A stretch of 64,000 nucleotides of DNA, taken from NCBI GenBank assembly GCA_029239605.1, contig JARBUO010000002.1, forward strand, positions 1 through 64,000. The letters are read 5' to 3'. Shown piece by piece: positions 28,295-37,908 of the stretch. This stretch comes from Bacillota bacterium (GTDB taxonomy: Bacteria > Bacillota > Clostridia > Peptostreptococcales > Anaerovoracaceae). The notes beneath the pieces are model-generated. The model saw only the letters and a program-made list of their open reading frames with translations, searched no databases and was not told the origin of the DNA. The translations under genes and the position numbers were made by a program. Numbering within the stretch: the stretch's first letter is position 1; the number at the start of each line of letters is the position of its first letter.

Positions 28295-29091
28295 ATTACT
28301 CAATGAAAACGCGAATTTTATCGGCAATTATCATGCTGCCGCTTCTGGCGTTGGTAGTCTTTGGGGGAAGACCGCTGCTGATTGCCTGCTTTATCATCGG
28401 AATGATGGGGGTAAGGGAATTCTATCAGGGTTTTGAGCAGATGAATATCAAACCCTCCTATCGAGTAGCAAATCTCAGTATTTTAGGCCTTTATGCAGTC
28501 AATTTGTTTGCACCGTCCGAAATCCAATATTATATGTTTTGGCTTTTCGCGGTGGTTATATTGAGCCTGATCTATCTTTTTAATATTGAAAAACGGGAAC
28601 TGAACGATGCAATGGCGACTCTGACCGGCATCTTTTATGTGGTGTTCCTGTCTTTCCACGTCACTCTGGTGGATCAAACCGGTGAATACGGCATTCTGGT
28701 TTGGCTGATCTTTATTACCGCTTTTGGTACGGATTCCATGGCCTATTTTGCAGGCTATGCTTTCGGCAGACATAAACTCGCCCCGAAAATCAGTCCGAAG
28801 AAAACAATAGAAGGGTCCATCGGAGGAATTTTAGGAAGTGTTCTCTTCTGCGGAATTTTCGGATACTTTGCAGTGCCGCAGCTTTTCTATCACTGCATTA
28901 TCATCGGAATCCTGGGCGGTATCGTTTCACAACTTGGTGATCTAACCGCATCAATATTCAAGAGAAAAATGGGTATTAAAGATTTTGGAAACCTAATTCC
29001 CGGTCATGGAGGAATTTTGGACCGCTTTGACAGCGTGCTTTTCACAGCCCCAATGGTGTATTACTATATCGTATTGGTGATATTGCAATAA
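28291..29091 (+). CDS. cdsA: Phosphatidate cytidylyltransferase
   Basis: Multi-TM; SPKKTIEGSIGG, QLGDLTASIFKRKMGIKDFGNLIPGHGGILDRFDS. Confidence 0.97.
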   Translation: MNYSMKTRILSAIIMLPLLALVVFGGRPLLIACFIIGMMGVREFYQGFEQMNIKPSYRVANLSILGLYAVNLFAPSEIQYYMFWLFAVVILSLIYLFNIEKRELNDAMATLTGIFYVVFLSFHVTLVDQTGEYGILVWLIFITAFGTDSMAYFAGYAFGRHKLAPKISPKKTIEGSIGGILGSVLFCGIFGYFAVPQLFYHCIIIGILGGIVSQLGDLTASIFKRKMGIKDFGNLIPGHGGILDRFDSVLFTAPMVYYYIVLVILQ

Positions 29092-29116
29092 GGCTGGCGG
29101 TACATATCCCAAATTT

Positions 29117-30262
29117 TTGGAGGAATTTATGAAGAAAATAGCCATCCTGGGATCTACCGGATCGGTAGGAACCCAGACCTTGGATTTTATAGAGAGCAAT
29201 CCGGATCTGTTTGCTGTCACTGCTTTGACATGCGGTGCTAATGTGCAGCTGCTTCGGGAACAACTAAAAAAACATCATCCGCCTCTTGCTGTGGTGTCCT
29301 GTGAGGACGATGCTTTGGCTTTGGGAAAGGAATTTCCGGGTACAGAGTTTTTATACGGTATGGAGGGGCTTATCGCCGCCGCGGCCAAAATTGACAGTGA
29401 TATGATTGTGAATTCCCTCAGCGGTATGATGGGTCTTCTGCCCACATATTGTGCCATTGAGGCGGGTAAGGATATTGCTTTTGCCAACAAGGAAACCTTG
29501 GTGGCAGGGGGCGAAGTGATTATGAACGCTGTCAAGAAAAACAACGTGCGGCTTCTGCCGGTTGACAGCGAACATAGTGCAATCTTCCAGGCATTACAGG
29601 GGAATGATGCCAAGGCAGTAAACCGGATCATCCTGACGGCTTCAGGCGGTCCGTTTCGAGGCTACGGGCTTGATCAGCTGGAAAAAGTTACCTTGGCCCA
29701 GGCATTGAAACATCCCAAATGGAACATGGGAAGCAAGATTACCATAGATTCCGCTACTTTGATGAATAAGGGTCTTGAAGTGATTGAAGCCAAATGGCTT
29801 TTTGATATTCCTGCTGAAATGATTGAAGTCGTCGTTCACCCTCAGAGTATCATTCATTCTATGGTGGAATACTGCGACCATTCTGTTATTGCGCAGCTTG
29901 GTGTGCCGGATATGAGAATACCAATCAGCTATGCACTAACTTATCCCGAACGGATGAATAATGAGTATCGGGGAATAAATTTCTTGGAAACGGGCGAACT
30001 TAATTTTGAAAAACCGGATATGGAGACATTTCGATGTCTTTCCTTGGCATACGAAGCCATTCGTGCCGGCGGAAGCTATCCGGTGGCATTGAATGCTGCA
30101 AATGAGGTTCTGGTACAATGGTTTCTGGATGGACAGATCAGATTTTTGGACATACAGAATACCATTGAACGGGTATTGGAAGATCATAAACCGGTATATC
30201 ATCCCGGTTTGGAGGATATATTGGATATTGATCAGAGAATCAGGGGGGATTTAAAATTATGA
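29117..30262 (+). CDS. dxr: 1-deoxy-D-xylulose-5-phosphate reductoisomerase
   Basis: IAILGSTGSVGTQTLDFI, LPVDSEHSAIFQ, MNKGLEVIEAKWLF. Confidence 0.98.
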   Translation: MEEFMKKIAILGSTGSVGTQTLDFIESNPDLFAVTALTCGANVQLLREQLKKHHPPLAVVSCEDDALALGKEFPGTEFLYGMEGLIAAAAKIDSDMIVNSLSGMMGLLPTYCAIEAGKDIAFANKETLVAGGEVIMNAVKKNNVRLLPVDSEHSAIFQALQGNDAKAVNRIILTASGGPFRGYGLDQLEKVTLAQALKHPKWNMGSKITIDSATLMNKGLEVIEAKWLFDIPAEMIEVVVHPQSIIHSMVEYCDHSVIAQLGVPDMRIPISYALTYPERMNNEYRGINFLETGELNFEKPDMETFRCLSLAYEAIRAGGSYPVALNAANEVLVQWFLDGQIRFLDIQNTIERVLEDHKPVYHPGLEDILDIDQRIRGDLKL

Positions 30263-31257
30263 TGATCATATATGCGTTATTGATTTTTTGTCTGTTAATT
30301 TTTGTTCACGAACTGGGTCATTTTCTGTCTGCAAAAGCAGTGGGAATCCGCGTTAATGAATTTGCTCTCGGTATGGGGCCGCTTCTGCTTCACTTTAGAA
30401 AAGGAGATACGGAATATTCTCTGCGGGCACTGCCCATCGGGGGGTATTGCAAAATGGAGGGAGAAGACGAAGAATCTAATGATGTAGCGGCATTCAACAA
30501 CAAATCCTTTCCGGCGAAAGCTTTGGTGGTTGTAGCCGGGTCGGTGATGAATCTGTTGCTGGCTGTTGTAATCATCTCACTGGTATTTCTTGCAGTAGGA
30601 ATGCCGACGAATATTATTAAAGATCTATCACCGGACCTGCCCGCAGCACAGGCAGGACTTATGCCCGGGGACAAGATCGTACAAATCGAAAATACAAAGA
30701 TCAAAGAATGGCAGGATATTACTGACACCATTGGAAAAAGTACTGCTGATACCCTCAGCGTTGTGGTAGAAAGAGGTGGATCGACACAGACCTTTTCCGT
30801 CGGTGTTGTCAAATCTGATGAAGGCAGAAGAATGATTGGAATTGGCCCGGCCTATACAAAAAATCCGGGTAAGGCCTTGGTGTTCGGCGCTTCCAGTACG
30901 GTAGAAATGGGAGTAAAAATGGTGGAGGTAATCGGGCAGCTCTTCACTGGTGAAGTGTCCACCAAGTCATTGACAGGTCCCGTGGGAATTGTTTATATGG
31001 TGGGGGATTCCGCCAAACTTGGAATGCTGTATCTTGCACAGCTTACAGCGCTCATCAGCCTGAATCTTGCCATCGTCAATATGCTTCCGTTCCCTGCATT
31101 GGATGGAGGAAGACTCTTATTTATGGTGATCAGACTCTTTACGGGAAAGGCAGTAACGGATGAAACGGAAGGAAGAATACACTTTATCGGACTCATTCTC
31201 CTGTTCGGACTGATGATCTATATTACCTATCAGGATATCGGAAGGTTCTTATTATGA
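30259..31257 (+). CDS. rseP: RIP metalloprotease RseP (site-2 protease)
   Basis: FVHELGHFLSAKAVGI HEXXH, PDZ domain, LPFPALDGGRL. Confidence 0.97.
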   Translation: MMIIYALLIFCLLIFVHELGHFLSAKAVGIRVNEFALGMGPLLLHFRKGDTEYSLRALPIGGYCKMEGEDEESNDVAAFNNKSFPAKALVVVAGSVMNLLLAVVIISLVFLAVGMPTNIIKDLSPDLPAAQAGLMPGDKIVQIENTKIKEWQDITDTIGKSTADTLSVVVERGGSTQTFSVGVVKSDEGRRMIGIGPAYTKNPGKALVFGASSTVEMGVKMVEVIGQLFTGEVSTKSLTGPVGIVYMVGDSAKLGMLYLAQLTALISLNLAIVNMLPFPALDGGRLLFMVIRLFTGKAVTDETEGRIHFIGLILLFGLMIYITYQDIGRFLL

Positions 31258-32327
31258 GCAGACAGATCAATTGCGGGGGCGTCCTCATTGGCGGCGGAGC
31301 ACCCATTTCCATACAGTCCATGACAAATACAGATACGCGAAACATCACAGCTACTGTTGATCAGATTAAAAGACTTACCGATGCAGGCTGTGATATCGTG
31401 CGGTGCGCCATTCCAGATATGGAAGCTGCAGCGGCATTTGGTGAAATCAAAAAACAAACCGGCGTGCCCCTTGTGGCGGATATCCATTTTGACTATCGCC
31501 TCGCTATCGCAGCTATAAATAACGGAGCGGATAAGGTTCGCATTAACCCTGGCAATATCGGAAGCCGGGATCGAGTGAAGGCTGTTGTGGATGCAGCCAG
31601 AGAACGAGGAATTCCCATTCGAATTGGCGTAAATTCCGGTTCTCTCGAAAAAGATATACTTGAAAAGAACGGCGGAGTTACTGCGGAAGGCCTGGCAGAA
31701 AGCGCCCTGAGAAATGCGGCACTTTTGGAACAAATGGGATTCTCTGATCTCATTCTGTCACTAAAGGCGTCAGATGTCAGACTGAACTACGCTGCTCATA
31801 AAATCATTCGTGAAAAAACCGATTATCCCTTACATATCGGAATCACGGAAGCGGGAACTCTTGAAAGCGGGAAGGCCAAATCCGCTTTAGGAATCGGCGC
31901 ATTGCTGCTGGACGGCATTGGAGACACCATACGAGTATCCCTGACAGGAGACCCGGTAAACGAGGTCTTCTTTGCGGCGGAAATTTTGAAAGCACTGGAT
32001 TTAAGGAGCAGCTCCATCCGGTTTGTATCCTGCCCAACCTGCGGGAGATGCGGAGTTGATCTGGCTCGGATTACTTCCGATGTGGAAAAAGCCTTAAAAC
32101 CCATCGAAGATAAAATGAAAGAGAAACAAATTCCTTCTTTTACTGTCGCTGTTATGGGCTGTGAAGTCAACGGCCCGGGAGAGGCCCGGGAGGCGGATTT
32201 CGGAGTAGCCTGCGGCAAGGGGAAGGGACTGATCTTCAAGGACGGAAAAATCATCAAAACGGTGCAGGAAGAGGATATTGCAAAAGAGTTGATCCTGTAC
32301 ATAGAGGAGGAAAAAATATTAGTTTAA
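31254..32327 (+). CDS. ispG: 4-hydroxy-3-methylbut-2-enyl diphosphate synthase
   Basis: ISIQSMTNTDTRN, VADIHFDYRLAIAA, SCPTCGRC, VAVMGCEVNGPGEAREAD. Confidence 0.98.
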   Translation: MSRQINCGGVLIGGGAPISIQSMTNTDTRNITATVDQIKRLTDAGCDIVRCAIPDMEAAAAFGEIKKQTGVPLVADIHFDYRLAIAAINNGADKVRINPGNIGSRDRVKAVVDAARERGIPIRIGVNSGSLEKDILEKNGGVTAEGLAESALRNAALLEQMGFSDLILSLKASDVRLNYAAHKIIREKTDYPLHIGITEAGTLESGKAKSALGIGALLLDGIGDTIRVSLTGDPVNEVFFAAEILKALDLRSSSIRFVSCPTCGRCGVDLARITSDVEKALKPIEDKMKEKQIPSFTVAVMGCEVNGPGEAREADFGVACGKGKGLIFKDGKIIKTVQEEDIAKELILYIEEEKILV

Positions 32328-32432
32328 AATGACATAATGGGATGCGGCAAGCAATGCTGCCCGAAGTGGCGGCTTGAAGAACTGACCGCAGCTCAGAATT
32401 GTTATCAATAAAAGTTTCCTGAGAAAGGGGGC

Positions 32433-32894
32433 ATGGGAATGATTCCGGGACTTGAAATGTCACAGCCGCTGATATGGGTTATCATAGCGGTGATTTTTGC
32501 TGTTATTGAGGCTTTCACAATGGGGCTGACAACAATTTGGTTTACGGTAGGGGGCGTAGCAGCCTGCATCATCGCGTTGATCGGTGGACCATTGATCCTT
32601 CAAATCGCGGTTTTTCTCATCGTATCCATCATTCTGCTTTACTTCACAAGGCCTCTTGCGGAAAAGCGTCTGAAGATCGGCCATGAGAAAAATAATATTG
32701 AACAATTGATTGGAAAGACAGCTATCGTTACGGAAACGATAAAGCCGTATCATCCGGGGCAGGCTAAGCTGAACGGACTCGTCTGGACAGCAGTTACCGA
32801 TCAGGAAGTCGAGATCCTGGAAAAAAATGATTTGGTTCGAGTCGTAAGAGTTGAGGGAGTCAAGCTTGTTGTTGAAAGAGTGAAAGGAGAATAA
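32433..32894 (+). CDS. NfeD family membrane protein
   Basis: N-terminal TMs plus C-terminal OB-like GKTAIVTETIKPYHPGQAKLNGLVWTAVTDQEVEILEKNDLVRVVRVEGVKLVVE. Confidence 0.9.
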   Translation: MGMIPGLEMSQPLIWVIIAVIFAVIEAFTMGLTTIWFTVGGVAACIIALIGGPLILQIAVFLIVSIILLYFTRPLAEKRLKIGHEKNNIEQLIGKTAIVTETIKPYHPGQAKLNGLVWTAVTDQEVEILEKNDLVRVVRVEGVKLVVERVKGE

Positions 32895-32896
32895 AA

Positions 32897-33838
32897 ATGA
32901 ATATCGTTCCAATTTTAACAATTTTTCTGCTGATCGCCATCGCTATTTTTCTTGTGGTGACCAATATCAGAATCGTACCCCAAGCAAAAGCCTATGTGGT
33001 AGAACGTCTTGGAGCTTATCATTCCACCTGGCAGGTTGGATTGCATATTAAAATACCGCTTATCGATAAAATTTCCCGTAAGGTTTCCTTAAAGGAACAT
33101 GTCATTGATTTTCCGCCGCAGCCTGTTATTACAAAAGATAATGTAACCATGGAAATCGATACGGTGATCTACTTTCAGATTACGGATCCAAAACTTTACG
33201 CGTATGGCGTTGAGAATCCCATGTCAGCCATAGAAAATCTGACTGCGACGACGCTGAGAAACATTATAGGAGATTTGGAACTGGATGAATCCCTTACCAG
33301 CAGAGAGCATATCAATACGAAAATCCGCCTTGTACTGGATGAAGCCACCGATCCCTGGGGTATTAAGATCAATCGGGTAGAAGTAAAGAATATCGTTCCC
33401 CCCAGAGATATCCAACAGGCTATGGAAAAGCAGATGAGAGCAGAGAGAGAACGGCGAGAAGCCATTTTAAGAGCTGAGGGAGAAAAAACGTCGGCGATAT
33501 TGATTGCTGAGGGAAATAAACAATCGCAAATTTTGAATGCGGAAGCAAGCAAGGAAGCGACCATTCTATCTGCAGAGGCTAAGAAAGAAGCGCAAATCAG
33601 AGAAGCTGAGGGGCATGCACAGGCAATCCTGCTGGTACAGCAGGCTACGGCGGACGGTATAAAAATGCTTGTGGAATCAAGCCCTACCCAGCCTGTTATT
33701 GCGCTTAAGAGTCTTGAGGCCTTTGGAAAGGCAGCAGATGGAAAGGCAACGAAAATCATTATCCCGTCAGAAATACAGGGCCTTGCAGGTCTTGCAACCT
33801 CTCTGACCGAACTTGTGAAAGAGGATTCTAAATCATAG
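32897..33838 (+). CDS. SPFH/Band 7 (stomatin/paraslipin-like) protein
   Basis: RIVPQAKAYVVERLGAYHSTWQVGLHIKIPLIDKI...KDNVTMEIDTVIYFQITDP. Confidence 0.95.
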   Translation: MNIVPILTIFLLIAIAIFLVVTNIRIVPQAKAYVVERLGAYHSTWQVGLHIKIPLIDKISRKVSLKEHVIDFPPQPVITKDNVTMEIDTVIYFQITDPKLYAYGVENPMSAIENLTATTLRNIIGDLELDESLTSREHINTKIRLVLDEATDPWGIKINRVEVKNIVPPRDIQQAMEKQMRAERERREAILRAEGEKTSAILIAEGNKQSQILNAEASKEATILSAEAKKEAQIREAEGHAQAILLVQQATADGIKMLVESSPTQPVIALKSLEAFGKAADGKATKIIIPSEIQGLAGLATSLTELVKEDSKS

Positions 33839-33863
33839 AACGAGGCATTTACGGAGGCTATCA

Positions 33864-36800
33864 TTGAAATCGTTAATAGAAAGCACAATCAACTGGAATA
33901 AAATCGGCAAGCATCCCAAAGACAGCTATATTTTCTCAATCGGAAAGGCAGTCGTTTCGAAAGAAACGGCTGTCCTTTCCCTTGATATTCAGCTGAACTT
34001 TGTATTTCCCTTTGCGGATGCGGAGCGTGTCTCCGATCTGGTCAAAAGCCAGATACCGGGATTAAACGGTGTGAAGCTCAATTTCATCTACGAGAATGTG
34101 ATTCTGAGCGAAACCGAGATCCTTAAACATTATATTGAACACATGATCCATGAGATCAACGGAAGTTATGCCGCAATTACAAAGACAATTTTTCCTAAGG
34201 AATTTAAAATAGAAGACGGACGGCTGACCATAATGGCTCTGGGAGCAGTAGCTGTCAGTGAGCTCAACGATAAGGTTGCCCGTCATTTTGAACAGTACCT
34301 GAAACGGGATTTTGGGATTGAGACAAACGTAGTATTTGAAAATCATACGGATAATTATAAAGAAACGGCTAAGGAACGTGCTCAGCAGGCGCAGAAAGAG
34401 CTGGAAGAAGCTACAAAAGCCTTGAAACAGGCGGCTGCTTCCGGAGGCTCCGGCGGAAACGGAGCAGTCGGTGCCTTTGGAGGGAAACCAGGCGGAAGCA
34501 ATGGGGGAAACGGCAATGGAGGAGGTTTTTCCAAGGGCGGTGAGAAATGGAAACGGAGAGAAAAGGAAGAACCCATGGTGGGAAACCGCATTATGGGAAA
34601 AAATATCAATGATGCACCGGTTCCTATGTCCAGCATTACAGTAGACAGCGGGCAGGTAACCATTGAGGGTATGCTCTTCCGAAAAGAATCCAGAACCATT
34701 AAAAACAATAAAAAACTTGTTACCTTACTTGTAACGGACAAGATCACCTCCATGTGCGTGAAGCTCTTTGCTTCTGAAGAAAAATGGACGGAAATCGATG
34801 AAAATCTGAAATCCGGGGATTATGTCAAAATCCGTGGTAATGCGGAATTTGACACCTTTGAGAATATTCTGGTCATCATGGGGAAGGATATTGAAAAAAC
34901 AGAAAAGGAAGACCGCAAAGACAATTGTGAAAAAAAGAGAATCGAACTTCATGCCCATACAAAGATGAGCGCCATGGATGGTCTGAATGAAATTGGCGGG
35001 ATGATCAAAACTGCTGCCAAGTGGGGCCAGAAGGCCATTGCCATTACGGACCACGGTGTGGTACAAGCATTTCCCGATGCAGCAAAGACCGTCAAGTACG
35101 GGAAACTCGATATCAAGCTGATCTACGGCCTGGAGGGGTATTTATATGATGATTCTCAGGATACAGACGGTAAGATTGATTATAAGTCAAAGAATACATA
35201 TCATATTATTTTGCTTGCAAGAACCCAGGAGGGACTGAAGAATCTCTACAAACTGGTCTCGATCTCCCATTTGGAATACTTCTACAAGAGGCCGAGAATC
35301 CCGAAATCGGTTCTTACTGCTCATCGAGAGGGCTTAATCATTGGATCAGCCTGTGAAGCCGGAGAGGTTTATCGGAGCATTCTCCATAAAAAGCCGGAGG
35401 ATGAGATTATACGTATTGCTGAGTATTATGATTATCTGGAAATACAGCCCCTGGTCAATAATCAATTTCTCATTGACAACGGTACTGTACCGGATCGGGA
35501 GGCTCTTAAGGATATCAACCGGAAGATTATTGATCTTGGAAAACAGCTGGGCAAAACCGTTGCAGCAACCTGTGATGCCCATTACTCCAACCCGGAAGAG
35601 GCGCTCTACCGGAAGATCCTCATGGCAGGGCAAGGCTTCAAGGACATCGAAGGCGATAAAGGGCTCCATATGAGAACCACAGAGGAAATGTTGGAGGAAT
35701 TTGATTATCTGGGAGAAGAAACCGCAAGAGAAGTGGTAATCGAAGCAACCAATCGAATCGCAGACATGGTAGAAAAAGTAGTTCCTGTTCCCAGCGGAAA
35801 ATTCCCGCCGAAGATTGACGGCGCGGAAGAACGTCTCAGAACGCGTTGCATGGAGACAGCGTGGGGGATCTACGGGAATCCGCTGCCGGAGCTGGTGCAA
35901 AAGCGCCTGGACAGAGAGTTGAACTCCATCATCAACAACGGATATGCCGTCATGTATGTATCTGCGGAAATGCTGGTTCAGAAATCCCTTTCAGACGGAT
36001 ATCTGGTCGGCTCCCGGGGATCGGTTGGATCGTCTTTCGCAGCCACTATGGGTGGTATCACCGAGGTAAATCCGCTCGCGCCCCATTACATATGCCCCAA
36101 TCCGGAGTGTAAAAACTCAGAGTTTATTACGGATGGAAGCTATGACTGCGGTATCGACATGCCGGACAAAAACTGCCCCAAATGCGGTACCCTTTATAAG
36201 AAAGACGGCTTCAGTATCCCATTCGAAGTATTTCTTGGCTTTGAAGGGGACAAAGAGCCCGATATTGACCTGAATTTTGCGGGAGAATATCAGCCCGTAG
36301 CCCATAAATATGTCGAAGACATCTTCGGCAGAGAAAACGTATTCCGTGCGGGTACCATCGGTACCGTTGCATCGAAAACCGCTTACGGTTTCGTCATGAA
36401 ATACTTTGAAGAACGTCAGCAGCCGGTGAATAAGTGGGAGGCAGACCGTCTGACAGAGTGTTGTACAGGCGTGAGAAGAACCACCGGACAGCATCCCGGC
36501 GGGATCATCATCGTTCCCAGGGGTCATGAAATTTTCGAGTTTTGCCCGGTACAGCATCCGGCAAACGACATGACCACAGACATTATAACGACCCACTTCG
36601 ATTATCACTCCATCGATGAAAACCTGCTGAAGCTGGATATTCTCGGCCACGACGTACCGTCCATGATCCGTCAGCTCCAGGATATGACCGGAGTGGACCC
36701 GCTACTGGTTCCGCTGAAGGACCCAAAGGTAGACAGCATTTTTCTTGGAATCGAAGGTCTTGATATCAAAGACCCGGAATATAAATTTACTCATGGGAGT

Positions 36801-37679
36801 TATGGAATCCCGGAATTCGGTACAAAGTTTGTAAGGCAGATGCTGGATGATACACAGCCGTCAATGTTTGCGGATCTGGTTCGTATTTCCGGGTTCTCAC
36901 ATGGTACAGACGTATGGATCAACAATGCTCAGGAGTTTATCAAGAGCGGTCTTGCCACCATGAAGGACGCAATTTCTACCCGAGACGACATCATGAACTA
37001 TCTGATTCTGAAAGGGCTGCCGAATAAAACCGCCTTCAAGATCATGGAAAATGTAAGAAAAGGTAAGGGCATTACACAGGAAGAGGCAGACCTTATGGCT
37101 GAAAATAACGTTCCGGAATGGTATATTGAATCCTGCCGAAGGATTAAATATATGTTCCCCAAGGCCCATGCAGTAGCCTATGTTATGATGTCCTACCGTA
37201 TTGCTTATTATAAGGTTTATCATCCGGTGGAATTTTACTGCGTACTCTTTACGACAAAAGTCAGCGAATTTGATGCCGACACCATACTGAAAGGTGCCAG
37301 AGCCATCATGAATAAGATCGAACTCATCGAGGCAAAAGGAAAAAATGCCACAAAAAAAGAAGAAGATGAGGTCACTGTATTGGAAATCGCTTATGAAATG
37401 TATTCCAGAGGCTACGAATTTGCACCGGCAGAAATCGGCAAATCCCATGCAACACGATTCCTTGCGGTGGATGGAAAAGCGCTGCTTCCCTTTGTAGCAC
37501 TCTCTGGTGTGGGAGAAAGTGCTGCCAAATCCATCGTTGCAGAATATGAGAAGAAGCCGTTTATTTCTGTCGATGACATGCGAAACCGGGCAAAAGTCAA
37601 CAAAACAGCCATTGAAGCACTGACCAATCACGGCGTGCTTTCGGATATTCCCGAATCCGACCAGCTTTGTCTTTTCTAA
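33864..37679 (+). CDS. polC: DNA polymerase III alpha subunit, PolC type, apparently lacking the 3'-5' exonuclease domain
   Basis: 1271 aa: OB (VTIEGMLFRKESRTIKNNKKLVTLLVTDKI), PHP (ELHAHTKMSAMDG, ITDHGVVQAFPDA), polymerase (SRGSVGSSFAATMGGITEVNPLAPHY; EPDIDLNFAGEYQ); no FDVETTG-type exonuclease motif. Confidence 0.96.
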   Translation: MKSLIESTINWNKIGKHPKDSYIFSIGKAVVSKETAVLSLDIQLNFVFPFADAERVSDLVKSQIPGLNGVKLNFIYENVILSETEILKHYIEHMIHEINGSYAAITKTIFPKEFKIEDGRLTIMALGAVAVSELNDKVARHFEQYLKRDFGIETNVVFENHTDNYKETAKERAQQAQKELEEATKALKQAAASGGSGGNGAVGAFGGKPGGSNGGNGNGGGFSKGGEKWKRREKEEPMVGNRIMGKNINDAPVPMSSITVDSGQVTIEGMLFRKESRTIKNNKKLVTLLVTDKITSMCVKLFASEEKWTEIDENLKSGDYVKIRGNAEFDTFENILVIMGKDIEKTEKEDRKDNCEKKRIELHAHTKMSAMDGLNEIGGMIKTAAKWGQKAIAITDHGVVQAFPDAAKTVKYGKLDIKLIYGLEGYLYDDSQDTDGKIDYKSKNTYHIILLARTQEGLKNLYKLVSISHLEYFYKRPRIPKSVLTAHREGLIIGSACEAGEVYRSILHKKPEDEIIRIAEYYDYLEIQPLVNNQFLIDNGTVPDREALKDINRKIIDLGKQLGKTVAATCDAHYSNPEEALYRKILMAGQGFKDIEGDKGLHMRTTEEMLEEFDYLGEETAREVVIEATNRIADMVEKVVPVPSGKFPPKIDGAEERLRTRCMETAWGIYGNPLPELVQKRLDRELNSIINNGYAVMYVSAEMLVQKSLSDGYLVGSRGSVGSSFAATMGGITEVNPLAPHYICPNPECKNSEFITDGSYDCGIDMPDKNCPKCGTLYKKDGFSIPFEVFLGFEGDKEPDIDLNFAGEYQPVAHKYVEDIFGRENVFRAGTIGTVASKTAYGFVMKYFEERQQPVNKWEADRLTECCTGVRRTTGQHPGGIIIVPRGHEIFEFCPVQHPANDMTTDIITTHFDYHSIDENLLKLDILGHDVPSMIRQLQDMTGVDPLLVPLKDPKVDSIFLGIEGLDIKDPEYKFTHGSYGIPEFGTKFVRQMLDDTQPSMFADLVRISGFSHGTDVWINNAQEFIKSGLATMKDAISTRDDIMNYLILKGLPNKTAFKIMENVRKGKGITQEEADLMAENNVPEWYIESCRRIKYMFPKAHAVAYVMMSYRIAYYKVYHPVEFYCVLFTTKVSEFDADTILKGARAIMNKIELIEAKGKNATKKEEDEVTVLEIAYEMYSRGYEFAPAEIGKSHATRFLAVDGKALLPFVALSGVGESAAKSIVAEYEKKPFISVDDMRNRAKVNKTAIEALTNHGVLSDIPESDQLCLF

Positions 37680-37733
37680 AGCTAAGAAACTGCTGATACA
37701 AGGTTATTTTGATTACTTTTTTCTAGAAAAGGC

Positions 37734-37762
37734 TTGCAATACCAAGGTTTTTGTGCTATTGT
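37734..37762 (+). promoter_or_regulatory. Promoter upstream of rimP-nusA-infB operon
   Basis: TTGCAA - 17 nt - TATTGT. Confidence 0.55.
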
Positions 37763-37795
37763 AAAAAAGTAGTAGAAAACTTGACTTGTAAATGC

Positions 37796-37896
37796 AAAAG
37801 AGTGGGCAATCCCACTCTTTCACTTTTGTGAAGGAAAAGAAGAGGATTTTATGCCTTAGGGCATCTAATTTCAGGGGAGAACGGAGCTGTCCGTTC
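37796..37896 (+). other. Structured 5' leader (three hairpins) of rimP-nusA-infB operon
   Basis: AAAGAGTGGG-caat-CCCACTCTTT; ATGCC-tta-GGGCAT; GAACGG-agctgt-CCGTTC. Confidence 0.5.
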
Positions 37897-37908
37897 AAAG
37901 GAGTTACA

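Noticed and set aside
36897-37631. 244-aa minus-strand ORF
   Set aside because: Antisense to polC; no homology-like motifs.
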